In this document: in pieces, positions 45,847 to 55,955 of the stretch
Numbering within the stretch: position 1 is the first letter of the stretch
Layout: the number at the start of each line of letters is the position of its first letter
Assembly (NCBI RefSeq): GCF_006538345.1
Contig: NZ_BJKL01000005.1
Location: 248,001 to 312,000, forward strand
Length of the DNA stretch: 64,000 nt
Source: Alteromonas sp. KUL49
GTDB lineage: Bacteria; Pseudomonadota; Gammaproteobacteria; Enterobacterales; Alteromonadaceae
Direction of reading: 5' to 3'
Made by a program: the position numbers and the translations under genes
Notes under the pieces: model-generated
Database searches by the model: none
What the model saw: only the letters and a program-made list of their open reading frames with translations
What the model was told of the DNA's origin: nothing

Positions 45847-48800
45847 ATGTTTAATATTATTCGCACAGGTTGTTTTTCGGCGCTGTTTTTCTGTATTGGT
45901 TTTGCGGCATGGGGCGATGATTTAGATATTTATCTCGGCACCTCTTCATCAGCGGTAACATACAACCCCAACGTGTTGTTCATTATGGATACCTCAGGAA
46001 GTATGACAAACACCGATGGCACTGGTGAATCTAGAATGCTGAGAGTGCAGAATGCCCTGAAAACAGCGCTAGGATCGTCTACCAACATTAATGCGGGGTT
46101 AATGAGGTTTTCTGATTATGGTGGGCCCGTACTGTTTCCTATTCGTGGCGTTGATGATGTGTTGAGCGCCGAATTGGTGAATTCGACAGATCAGAGTGCT
46201 CATGATGCCTATGAGATAAATGGTAGTGTTAACCTTGGTTCAAGTAGTCTTATTTTGAGTCTTGGGACAAGTACAGTGACTACTGGGCTTAGATTTGAGG
46301 ACATCAACGTGCCCCAAGGCGCAACCATTACCAGTGCATATCTGCGATTTACCTCAGCACAGTTTAGCGTATCTCCTGCAGAGCTTACCATTCGCGCTGA
46401 GGCCAATGCAGACAGTGCAGAGTTTTCGTCAAACAATAGCGATCTTTCGAATCGTGTTACCACGGCGGCCTATTTGGAATGGAACAGTGACAATGAATTT
46501 CCCGTATCTAATGATATTGCCACAACGCCTGACTTTTCCGATGTTGTTCAAGAGGTTGTTGATTTGTCGGGATGGTGTGGTGGAGACGCACTAACCCTAC
46601 TCATTGAGGGGGAAGGGCTTGACCCTTCGAGCAGTCGACTAGCTCGTTCGTATGATCAAGGGCAGGGAAGTTCTCCTCAGTTAGTACTTACTTATGACGA
46701 TAGCACAGCTACAGGTTGTGTCGCTGGTGAAGGCATCTATCAAATATCGTCTAATGATGACAACCTTGAAGAGACGACACGCGGGTATGACAGTACGGGG
46801 GCTGAGCTAACGTTTTACTCTTACTACAACAGTTACATTGGTATTCGGTTTGAAAACGTCAATATTCCTCAAGGTGCAACCATCACCGAAGCCTACCTAG
46901 AATTTACCGCCTACGACAGCTACTCAGATAGTAATGCCAGCATGTTGATTCGAGGTATTGATGAAGATGACGTCGATGACTTTTCATCATCTCGCCGTTA
47001 TCGTTTGAGGGACACGCCAAAGACCTCTGGTGTCACTTGGACAATGCCTAATTTTAGGCGAAGAAATGATATTCAATCTCCAGATGTTTCTTCTATTGTG
47101 TCACATATTACCAGTCGAGGAAGTTGGCAGCCCGGCAATGCCCTTGGCTTTGTTTTAAGTGACTTTACGAGTTATCGGGGGGCCTATAGTGCGCGAGACC
47201 GTCCATCTTATGCACCTCGTTTAGTCGTCAAATACCGCGGTAATGCCACCCCTGGCGCATCCTCAACGGTTAGAGACCATCTGATTAGTAAAGTTGATGA
47301 ACTCAGTGCCAGTGGCTATACGCCTATTGTCGATACCTTATACGAAGCCGTGAGTTATTACGGTGGCCTAGACGTGGATTATGGTCTTACGCGAGGTAAT
47401 AGCTATGTGTCTTCTTCGGTTCGACGAAACACTCGAGTGAGTCATCGAAACAGTTACATTGGTGCTGATGCAGTAAGGCCTTCAGGGTGCTCTGAGAGTG
47501 ACTTGTCTGACAGTGATTGTATGGGAGAGTATATCCCGAGTGGTGCCACCTATATCTCTCCGGTCACAGACCTACAGTGTCAAACCAATAATCATATTGT
47601 TCTATTGTCCGATGGCGAGGCAAACAACAACCACAGCGTGGGAGAAATTCAAACCCTGCTAGGAACGAGCTGTACGGGGAGTGGTGGTGAAAAATGTGGT
47701 TTGGACTTAGTCAGGAACGTGAGTGATAGAGATACATCGGTTATTGACCGAAGAATCATTACCCACACCATTGGCTTTGCTGCTAACAACACAGCAAACA
47801 ATTTTCTTAATCAGCTTGCTATACAAAGCGGCGGTGGCTTCTATCGCGCCGAAAACAGCACTGAACTGCTTGATGCGTTTAATACTATTTTACGGTCGGT
47901 AAAAGACATTAATGCTACGTTCGTTTCTCCCGGGGTGGCGGTAAACCAACTTAACCGATTGACCCACAGAGATGAGCTTTACTTCGCTCTATTTAAACCT
48001 GCTGAGGGCGCCATTTGGCCTGGTAACCTCAAACGTTATCAACTGAGAGCCGACACCGTACTCGATAAAAACGGTTTAGATGCGGTAGACAGTGTTACTG
48101 GATTCTTCTCCGAAAATTCACACAGTTTTTGGTCGGTACTCACCGATGGAAATGATGTGAGAGAAGGTGGAGCCGCAAGTTTACTCAATAGTTCAAGAAA
48201 CCTTTATGTATTTGACGGTGAGGGCAACATAGTGCAATCGTCGAATGCGTTGCATGAATCCAATAACAGTATTACCAGCGCGGATTTAGGCATAGAAGAA
48301 GAATACGATCCGGAAAGTCTGCGCAATACGTTGCTGAAATGGGCTAGAGGTGTCGATGTGCGAGATAGCGACGGTGACGGAGATACATCAGATGTACGTC
48401 TTCAAATGGGCGATCCTATCCACTCTCAACCCGTTATCGTAAATTATAGCAATACGGATTCAGCGATATTTGTTGCGACAAACCATGGCATGCTTCATTC
48501 CATTGATGCGAGTTCGGGTGAGGAAAACTTTGCCATTATGCCCAAATCGCTACTGCCTAATCTGCAGCACTTCTACGAGAATGTATCTACCTTCGACCAT
48601 ATTTACGGATTAGATGGCGACATGGTATTGCGTACCATTGGCTCTGATACTTACCTTTACCTTGGTATGAGGAGAGGCGGGCGAGACTACTTCGTCTTTG
48701 ACGTCACCAATAAAACCTCACCTCGTCTAGTGTTTCAAATTCAAGGTGGCTCTGAGGGACTTGAGAAACTTGGACAAAGCTGGTCTCGTCCCACCATCAC

Positions 48801-49926
48801 CAAAGTACGTTACGGCAATCAAGACAAAAATGTGATGATTATTGGTGGTGGCTATGACGAGTCACAAGATGATAAAGCTATTCGCAGTCCAGATTCGGTA
48901 GGTAACGCTGTATTTATGTTTGATGCAGATACAGGGGATCTTATTTGGCAAGCGAGTAATGCCAACGCTGACCTCACCATCAGTGAAATGAACTACAGTA
49001 TTCCGGGGCGTATCTCGGTGATAGACCGAGATAACGATGGATACGCAGACCATATGTACGCTGCGGATATGGGCGGACAAGTTTTCAGGATGGACATATA
49101 CAATGGTCAATCCGGGACTAATTTTGTCAAAGGGCAACGACTCGCAGACTTTGGCGGTGAGACTGCTGTCGAAAACCGTCGATTCTTCTACGGACCAGAT
49201 GTTACCGAAGTCGCCCTAGGAGAAGAGCTCTATTACGGCGTGGCGATTGGTAGTGGATGGAGGGCATCTCCTCTTGATGTTACCGTTGAAGATGCTTTCT
49301 ACTTTATTAAAGACGATGGTGTATTTCGTCGCGACAACGACGGTTACTACACCTACCCAACCAGTATAACGCCAACCAGTTTGTATGATGCCACAAATCA
49401 CGCGCTAACTAGCACAGATAGTACCGCACAAGGTTTAGCGTCCAGTGAATTCGCGAACAAACAAGGCTGGTTTATTCGCTTAACTACCGGCGGCGAAAAG
49501 GTGTTGGCATCCCCACTCATTCTCGATTACAAGGTGTTCTTCACTACCTATGTGCCTGCTGTAAGCAGCACAAGTGCATGTGCACCGCCCACAGGAAGTA
49601 GTAGAGCCTACTTGGTCAACATGTTTAACGGAAATGCGGTTGACGACCTAAACAACAATGGCGTGCTCGATGAGCAGGATAGAGCGGCTGACTTAAAGCA
49701 AACCGGTATAGCGCCAGAAACCAAAATTCTGATAGAAGAAATGATAAATCCTGTGGTGTGCTTGGGAACCGAGTGTGCATCTGCTGTGGCTAAATTTGAT
49801 CAAGACGGCAATGCGTTGGCCTGTACTTCGTCCTTCGCGTGCTTAGTAGAAAACATATACGGTAAATTTGAACGAGTACAGCGAGGTAGCTGGACTTCAG
49901 AAACTGAAAGGGCAACGTCACAATGA
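45847..49926 (+). CDS. pilY1: Type IV pilus tip adhesin/assembly factor PilY1
   Basis: A 1359-residue secreted protein with a signal peptide. An N-terminal von Willebrand A region carries the MIDAS motif DTSGSMT (Asp48, Ser50, Ser52). A lost-and-found second MIDAS-like part appears at HIVLLSDGEANNN. Within the VWA region two copies of a beta-domain are inserted, each with a PQGATIT-AYL-FT signature (near residues 154 and 338). The C-terminal third is the PilY1 beta-propeller. Its calcium loop D-x-D-x-D-G-x-x-D lies at 1060-1068, a site known to control pilus retraction in Pseudomonas. It overlaps pilE by 4 bases. Confidence 0.92.
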   Translation: MFNIIRTGCFSALFFCIGFAAWGDDLDIYLGTSSSAVTYNPNVLFIMDTSGSMTNTDGTGESRMLRVQNALKTALGSSTNINAGLMRFSDYGGPVLFPIRGVDDVLSAELVNSTDQSAHDAYEINGSVNLGSSSLILSLGTSTVTTGLRFEDINVPQGATITSAYLRFTSAQFSVSPAELTIRAEANADSAEFSSNNSDLSNRVTTAAYLEWNSDNEFPVSNDIATTPDFSDVVQEVVDLSGWCGGDALTLLIEGEGLDPSSSRLARSYDQGQGSSPQLVLTYDDSTATGCVAGEGIYQISSNDDNLEETTRGYDSTGAELTFYSYYNSYIGIRFENVNIPQGATITEAYLEFTAYDSYSDSNASMLIRGIDEDDVDDFSSSRRYRLRDTPKTSGVTWTMPNFRRRNDIQSPDVSSIVSHITSRGSWQPGNALGFVLSDFTSYRGAYSARDRPSYAPRLVVKYRGNATPGASSTVRDHLISKVDELSASGYTPIVDTLYEAVSYYGGLDVDYGLTRGNSYVSSSVRRNTRVSHRNSYIGADAVRPSGCSESDLSDSDCMGEYIPSGATYISPVTDLQCQTNNHIVLLSDGEANNNHSVGEIQTLLGTSCTGSGGEKCGLDLVRNVSDRDTSVIDRRIITHTIGFAANNTANNFLNQLAIQSGGGFYRAENSTELLDAFNTILRSVKDINATFVSPGVAVNQLNRLTHRDELYFALFKPAEGAIWPGNLKRYQLRADTVLDKNGLDAVDSVTGFFSENSHSFWSVLTDGNDVREGGAASLLNSSRNLYVFDGEGNIVQSSNALHESNNSITSADLGIEEEYDPESLRNTLLKWARGVDVRDSDGDGDTSDVRLQMGDPIHSQPVIVNYSNTDSAIFVATNHGMLHSIDASSGEENFAIMPKSLLPNLQHFYENVSTFDHIYGLDGDMVLRTIGSDTYLYLGMRRGGRDYFVFDVTNKTSPRLVFQIQGGSEGLEKLGQSWSRPTITKVRYGNQDKNVMIIGGGYDESQDDKAIRSPDSVGNAVFMFDADTGDLIWQASNANADLTISEMNYSIPGRISVIDRDNDGYADHMYAADMGGQVFRMDIYNGQSGTNFVKGQRLADFGGETAVENRRFFYGPDVTEVALGEELYYGVAIGSGWRASPLDVTVEDAFYFIKDDGVFRRDNDGYYTYPTSITPTSLYDATNHALTSTDSTAQGLASSEFANKQGWFIRLTTGGEKVLASPLILDYKVFFTTYVPAVSSTSACAPPTGSSRAYLVNMFNGNAVDDLNNNGVLDEQDRAADLKQTGIAPETKILIEEMINPVVCLGTECASAVAKFDQDGNALACTSSFACLVENIYGKFERVQRGSWTSETERATSQ

Positions 49927-50390
49927 AGCAGTTTATACACCTCCAACGTGGTTTTTCACTTATTGAACTTATGATAGTGGTAGTGATTATTGGTATTGTA
50001 ACTAGTGTCGCTTATCCCACCTACCAAGGTTTTTTGTCCGACGGATACCGCAGTAGAGGACAAGCAGATTTACTCGCACTAGCGGCTGCCATGGAGCGTC
50101 ACTACACCGGTGAATTCAGCTACGAGGGAGCGGCACAGAACGGGGCAGACACAGGTACACCGTCCATATTTTCGAGTTATTCACCATCATCGGAAAACGT
50201 TGCAAACAAGCGTTATGATTTAACTATTGTGTCTGCCGATGCCACGGGGTTTGAGATAAAAGCAACGCCAGTGAGCACTTCATTGCAGTCAGACGATGGA
50301 GCACTATATTTTTTTAGCGATGGTCGAAAAGGCTGGGACGAGAACAATAATGGCGTTTTAGATACAGCAGAGTTTTGCTGGGTATGTTAG
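49923..50390 (+). CDS. pilE: Type IV pilin PilE-like minor pilin
   Basis: The 155-residue prepilin is cleaved in QRG^FSLIE; the helix is LMIVVVIIGIVTSVAYPTYQ. The C-terminal half holds YFFSDGRKGWDENNNG and a final Cys-x-Val-Cys. It resembles PilE of the Pseudomonas minor pilin operon rather than a major pilin. Its stop is interlocked with that of the converging gene (TTAG at 50387-50390). Confidence 0.87.
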   Translation: MKQFIHLQRGFSLIELMIVVVIIGIVTSVAYPTYQGFLSDGYRSRGQADLLALAAAMERHYTGEFSYEGAAQNGADTGTPSIFSSYSPSSENVANKRYDLTIVSADATGFEIKATPVSTSLQSDDGALYFFSDGRKGWDENNNGVLDTAEFCWVC

Positions 50391-50815
50391 TAAGTAGTAG
50401 AAATCTCATTCTGCACCTCTGAAGGCGAGAGCATCACAACATCTTCCCAGCATGCGTCATAGGCTTGTGATGAATAACTTTTTGTCGTCATAGGCGCTAT
50501 ATTGAGCATAGCGTTAATTGGTGAGGTATTGATTTCGTGCTGTAGGTACACTGTATTAGCACTCTCTACTGATGATTTACTAGTTGAAGATATTATTATT
50601 GAATCAATACTGCTCAGTGAAGCGGTGTGACTTTCATAGTCTGTGGCTCCGACTTTTTGCCCGTGAAGTGTGAGTACTACGAAGTGGTCCATGGTTCGCC
50701 ACCCATGAAGTGTGGAATAGAAAAGTTTTGTTGCACCAAGAAACGAAGCAATAAAAAGTGAACTAGCGACCATTACATCAACTAATGCAGCGCCTCTTTT
50801 ATTGAATATCATCAT
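50387..50815 (-). CDS. PilV-like minor pilin, second set
   Basis: The 142-residue protein has a prepilin-like N-terminus: KRG^AALVDVMVASSLFIASFLGA. The fifth residue is Asp instead of the usual Glu. It is the last gene of the minus-strand pilin operon, starting inside the preceding gene (17-base overlap). Its place matches the PilV/PpdC-like position of the E. coli ppdA-ppdB-ygdB-ppdC operon. Not otherwise recognised. Confidence 0.65.
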   Translation of the reverse strand: MMIFNKRGAALVDVMVASSLFIASFLGATKLFYSTLHGWRTMDHFVVLTLHGQKVGATDYESHTASLSSIDSIIISSTSKSSVESANTVYLQHEINTSPINAMLNIAPMTTKSYSSQAYDACWEDVVMLSPSEVQNEISTTY

Positions 50816-51671
50816 GCCAACTTCCGGGAACGGGGATGATTTTAGCCAAATAAGAAGACTGTTGGAGTTGCTTCAGCACATTGTGATTAAAGGTTGTTTG
50901 TCCTGCTATCTGATAATTAACGTTACTGACCACTGCGCCCCTAAGCGCTGTTCCATGACTAAATGTTGCGCTTGGCTCGCGTAAATCGCGTCTGTCGAGT
51001 AGTAGAATTAAACCCCACAGAACCCCCAAGCCATCAATATTTAAATCGCCACCCTCGATAACAATCAATAAGGGGGCATTAAAAGTTCCAATATCACCAC
51101 TCAAGGTTACATCGCAGTTACCGTGATGCCATATTACGGCCTCTGTTATCGTTAAGTCGCACTGCGAGGAAATGACTACCTGCGGAAAGTAACTTGGCGA
51201 AAAGTCCTCAAGTTTTCTATTAAACATGGTGCTTAGCATAGAAGACAAATACTGATCAGATAAATTGGTAGAGTGGGCGGATGGCAGTGAAAGCAGGGCT
51301 GGATAACGCAGGTATTCTTGTGACACCGACAGGGGTAATTCGAGAGACGCCACCTCTATCGTAAAGTGGGTCAATGGTGCGTCATTACGACCAAGTAACG
51401 GAGTTTCGGTCACTATGGTTGTTGTTGGCAACTCAAGTGCCTCTGGACTGTTTTGCCTTAATTGTTCAGCAATCCTGTTGATCTGGAATTCTATTTCACT
51501 CATAGCAGCAAAGTACTTTCTGTGATGATGTACTTGATAGGTGAGCGACGTGATAGTGGTTAAGGCGTAAATGAGTGCACCTGTTAGCAGAGCGGTGAGT
51601 AGTAATACTGTTGTTGTGGCAACTGCGCCTTTGGCCACAGAGGGCTGATCAAAAGTTTGCTTACCAAGCAT
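50799..51671 (-). CDS. PilX-like minor pilin, second set
   Basis: The 290-residue protein has one N-terminal membrane helix (ATTTVLLLTALLTGALIYALT) with a basic leader but no canonical Glu5, as in PilX/YgdB-type pilins. A coiled region follows (FAAMSEIEFQINRIAEQLRQ), then a beta-rich domain with an adhesin-like segment (VIEGGDLNIDGLGVLWGLILL). The length is well above PilX of the first set (187). It overlaps its neighbours by 11 and 17 bases. Confidence 0.65.
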   Translation of the reverse strand: MLGKQTFDQPSVAKGAVATTTVLLLTALLTGALIYALTTITSLTYQVHHHRKYFAAMSEIEFQINRIAEQLRQNSPEALELPTTTIVTETPLLGRNDAPLTHFTIEVASLELPLSVSQEYLRYPALLSLPSAHSTNLSDQYLSSMLSTMFNRKLEDFSPSYFPQVVISSQCDLTITEAVIWHHGNCDVTLSGDIGTFNAPLLIVIEGGDLNIDGLGVLWGLILLLDRRDLREPSATFSHGTALRGAVVSNVNYQIAGQTTFNHNVLKQLQQSSYLAKIIPVPGSWHDDIQ

Positions 51672-52260
51672 GTTGCACCTTCACAAAAAACTGATGATGT
51701 GCCTTGGCATCACAGTCTTTGTGGTTCAAGTGCAAGGTGATACCCAGCAGTACAAAGTCTCGTTCTTGATGTGCTACTTTTATATCGAATTTACTTACCG
51801 AGGTAGTGTTCGGATCTGTCATATCAAACCAACCAGCTGCGTGGCATGCCTTGTTTGAAACTCGGTATTCAAGGGCTTGATTGTAAAGTCGGAAGCCCAA
51901 GTGTTCAGACGGCGACTTTGTCGACCATTGGCCATCGCGATCTTTATCATTAGAAAACAGAACACATGAGTTTTGTGCACTTAATGGATGTTTGGATATG
52001 ACGACCGGTAGCGCAGGGGAGTGAGTAACTGCAATTACGTCAGAGATATTCATTGCACGATACCCGGCCCTTTGAAGTTGAGAGGTGATAAATTGGGTGA
52101 GAGTCAGCCACTCTTCTTGTATTTGCATACTGTGCGTTAGCGTGGTTATTTTGTGATGCAGGTGCAGTGAAGCAGAGGTACTCGCAATTACTACACTCAC
52201 ACCGATGAACAGTGCAATCACGCTCTCTGTCAATGAGAGTCCTCTCGGTATACTTAGCAT
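51661..52260 (-). CDS. PilW-like minor pilin, second set
   Basis: The 199-residue prepilin is cleaved in PRG^LSLTE (Glu at +5); the helix is SVIALFIGVSVVIASTSASL. The ITSQLQRAGYRAMN block is characteristic of PilW/PpdB pilins. It overlaps the upstream FimT-like gene by 7 bases and the PilX-like gene by 11. Confidence 0.78.
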   Translation of the reverse strand: MLSIPRGLSLTESVIALFIGVSVVIASTSASLHLHHKITTLTHSMQIQEEWLTLTQFITSQLQRAGYRAMNISDVIAVTHSPALPVVISKHPLSAQNSCVLFSNDKDRDGQWSTKSPSEHLGFRLYNQALEYRVSNKACHAAGWFDMTDPNTTSVSKFDIKVAHQERDFVLLGITLHLNHKDCDAKAHHQFFVKVQHAW

Positions 52261-52781
52261 GGAGCGATGCCAAGCATCACCTGTTCACTGCAAAAGCGAA
52301 CTCGTCCCAAGGTGCTGATAATCACCTTTCCACTATGTTCATTATTATTCAGTCCAACAGTAAATCCTGGCCCATCAACGAATCCGTGGAGTTTATCCCA
52401 CTGCATATGAATCTTTTGCGGAACGCTTAAGCGCACCGAAGTGTTGTATTTTTCAAACTGGATAGAACGAGGTATAGATTTTACTTCACAGGACGATGGA
52501 GCAAAGCAATCACACGTGGTGTTCAAGGTGGCTCCAATACACCCTTCACGGGAGGGGTCAACTACAATGTTCACACTCATACTTTGAGCTATCGCTTCAT
52601 TTCTCGCCTGTTTAATAAAAAGAGCAGTATGTATCAGAGCATTCTTGAGATCTTGCTTTTCAAACCAGCTCGATAACGAAGGAGCTGCAAGGGCCGAGGA
52701 TATCAACACCAACGACGTCGCGATCAAACACTCCATTAATGAGTATCCATTGAGTCGTGTAACATTCCCCGTATTCCCCAT
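52254..52781 (-). CDS. FimT/GspH-like minor pilin, second set
   Basis: The 175-residue prepilin is cleaved in LNG^YSLME; the helix is CLIATSLVLISSALAAPSL. The block FIKQARNEAIAQSMSVNIV and the C-terminal GKVIISTLGRVRFC are typical of FimT/GspH pilins. First gene of the four-gene minus-strand operon, divergent from the broken PilE-like gene at 52864 with 82 bases between. Confidence 0.82.
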   Translation of the reverse strand: MGNTGNVTRLNGYSLMECLIATSLVLISSALAAPSLSSWFEKQDLKNALIHTALFIKQARNEAIAQSMSVNIVVDPSREGCIGATLNTTCDCFAPSSCEVKSIPRSIQFEKYNTSVRLSVPQKIHMQWDKLHGFVDGPGFTVGLNNNEHSGKVIISTLGRVRFCSEQVMLGIAPC

Positions 52782-52863
52782 ACTTAGTTCACTTATCTTT
52801 ACTGTTCAATCCACATAGTCTGAACTCATATTAAATTGCTTGGGCTAACAATGGAGCTGTACT

Positions 52864-53270
52864 ATGGCGGTGAATTTCTCAAAGAATAGATATGGGCAAA
52901 GCAAAGGTTTTAGCTTAGTTGAATTGCTGGTGACATGCACATTGGGGGGGATTTTAGCCAGCCTATCGATGTTATACTATGATGTCTACCAACAAAAACG
53001 CTGTTCTATGAAGTTAAAGCAGCACTCGTGAGTTTGCAGTTGTCAGAACAACGTTATTACTTGCATCATGGGCACTACTCCCATGATGATGGAAACGCTT
53101 TTATCAGCAGCGACGCTGCAGATATTCATATTCAAGTGACTGAACAGCATACCTACCAATACAGGGTGAATTTGTGTTTTTACCTCCTGGGCATGAATGC
53201 AAGCGGATTTGGGTCACTCCCCACGATAGAGGCCCATCACAGTGTTGGTAGCGTTTCCCCTTGTATTTAG
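52864..53270 (+). pseudogene. PilE-like pilin interrupted by a frameshift at an A5 tract
   Basis: From the ATG at 52864 the frame encodes a clean prepilin start: KG^FSLVELLVTCTLGGILASLS, then YYDVYQQK. It runs off frame after the A5 tract at 52994-52998 and stops 11 residues later. With one more A it continues as LFYEVKAALVSLQLSEQRYY, the expected PilE sequence, to a stop at 53268-53270, for 135 residues in all. It is a decayed gene, a switchable one, or a sequencing error. A G7 tract also lies at 52944-52950 within the helix. Confidence 0.8.
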
Positions 53271-53860
53271 ATACAACTCAGTGCTTCGCCGGACGTATCT
53301 TCTTTGAATCCATCACCATTGCTATCTATTGCAGTGGCTATTCGACCAAAAAATGACAGTATGAGCCCTGAGGCATATGACCTGTTTTTATCAGATGGGC
53401 ACACTACGATGATGGTATTTTGATTAATAGTTCCTGAAGCAGAAAAAATAACGGGACTGGATATACCTGAAATAATATTGCTGCTGTTTAGTGGATCAGA
53501 AGTAGCGATAAGGGCTTCATTAGAATCTCTTTGTCCATTTTCATTGGCGTCAGAAAACAACATCTTTGCATTTGACCAAGATGTCGTGCAGGTAGAGTAA
53601 TTCTGCGTAGGACACAAGGTTACCGTCATCTGTTCGTTCACCGCTGAAAACTGCCCTCGCTGGGTGATGGTGCTTAAACTATTAATATCAGCCACAATAC
53701 GATTAGTGGTTAGTATGTGCTGAGTGGTAGGCGTTACCAACGACAATAGTATCGATATAATCGTCACAGATACCAGCATCTCAAGCACTGTCGCGCCGTG
53801 TTGCTTTGGGTGTGTATTCGTGAAATTACATTTGATGCACATGGGTTTGATGTTGCTCAA
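53267..53860 (-). CDS. FimT/GspH-like minor pilin, additional copy
   Basis: The 197-residue prepilin is cleaved in QHG^ATVLE (Glu at +5); the helix is MLVSVTIISILLSLVTPT. The C-terminal domain has the GspH-type MLFSDANENGQRD and LSFFGRIATAIDSNGDG. The stop interlocks with that of the PilE-like gene (TTAG at 53267-53270). It may supply the FimT/FimU function missing from the plus-strand pilV-pilE operon. Confidence 0.8.
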   Translation of the reverse strand: MSNIKPMCIKCNFTNTHPKQHGATVLEMLVSVTIISILLSLVTPTTQHILTTNRIVADINSLSTITQRGQFSAVNEQMTVTLCPTQNYSTCTTSWSNAKMLFSDANENGQRDSNEALIATSDPLNSSNIISGISSPVIFSASGTINQNTIIVVCPSDKNRSYASGLILSFFGRIATAIDSNGDGFKEDTSGEALSCI

Positions 53861-54115
53861 CTATTGGTTAATCTAACACTGTAAAAATGAACGGGTACGC
53901 TGCGGTATTTCAGTGCCCACATTAATAGCCTAAACTACTTGAGCGATTTTTGGGTATGGCACGTAAAAACCTAGCATTAAGAAATATACAAAGCTCTACA
54001 GCGCTCCTTTGCCTTTGGTTTCTAAAAAAGCCGTCATAAGCGCTATTTCTACTGACATTCTTTTTTGTTTGTCGTAAACTCAATAATCAGGACGCCTTAC
54101 AATTACGTGGACATT
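53861..54115. other. Gap between the FimT-like gene and nadE
   Basis: 255 bases with promoters expected for both divergent genes. I see no convincing hexamer pair, RNA or small gene. Confidence 0.3.
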
Positions 54116-55296
<1,181 letters not shown>

Positions 55297-55316
55297 TGCC
55301 AATGTGCTGAATATAG

Positions 55317-55356
55317 GAAAAGCCCGATAACTGAGTGAGGTTATCGGGCTTTTTTG
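55317..55356. terminator. Bidirectional terminator between glnB and the SlyD-like gene
   Basis: Perfect 11-bp stem AGCCCGATAAC/GTTATCGGGCT (55321-55350) with an eight-base loop, flanked by A on the left and T on the right. It serves both converging genes. Confidence 0.92.
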
Positions 55357-55359
55357 TTG

Positions 55360-55866
55360 TTAGTGTTTTTTGTTACTGCAACCTTCATCGTCGCAGCACG
55401 ATTTTTCGGTGATAGCCTGACCTTTCTCAAGCTCTTCCATGGTTGGCTCACGAACATCAATGACGTTAACGTCAAAGGTTAATGGGATACCGGCTAATGG
55501 ATGGTTTCCGTCAACTACCACTTCTTCGTCGGTAACGTCAATAATAATCACTGACTGTTCGCCTTCTTCAGTCGTCGCTCTAAACGACATACCTACTTCA
55601 ACGTCCATACCTTCAAACATTGAACGAGGAACTTGTTGAACTAGCGTGTCAATGCGCTCGCCATAAGCCTTCTCTGGCGGAGCAGTGACAGAAAATTCAT
55701 CGCCCTTTGCTTTACCAACAAGTGCGTCTTCTAGCCCTTCAATGAGAAAGTTATTACCCAGTAAAACGACCAAAGGTGCTTTATCTACCGAAGAGTCTAG
55801 CGTCGTACCGTCTTCTGTAGAAACGGTGTAATGAAGTGTGACGACGCTGTCGGCTTTTATAGTCAT
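55360..55866 (-). CDS. SlyD-like FKBP peptidyl-prolyl isomerase
   Basis: The 168-residue cytoplasmic FKBP has an inserted IF domain. Conserved parts: VVTLHYTVSTEDG, NFLIEGLEDALVGKAKGDEF, GNHPLAGIPLTFDV. The C-terminal tail contains CCDDEGC and a final histidine, a short version of the metal-binding tail of SlyD, which helps nickel handling. The chaperone and isomerase roles are inferred from the family. Confidence 0.88.
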   Translation of the reverse strand: MTIKADSVVTLHYTVSTEDGTTLDSSVDKAPLVVLLGNNFLIEGLEDALVGKAKGDEFSVTAPPEKAYGERIDTLVQQVPRSMFEGMDVEVGMSFRATTEEGEQSVIIIDVTDEEVVVDGNHPLAGIPLTFDVNVIDVREPTMEELEKGQAITEKSCCDDEGCSNKKH

Positions 55867-55955
55867 AGTTATTCCTGATGGTTGTGCCGTGTGGCTCTAG
55901 TATAGGTTAATTGTACACGTTTATTGATCTAAATGGTTTACTTGATCAACTTGGT

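Noticed and set aside
52944..52950. G7 tract as the cause of the PilE-like frameshift
   Set aside because: The frame stays correct for 16 residues after it (ASLSMLYYDVYQQK), so the break is at the later A5 tract.
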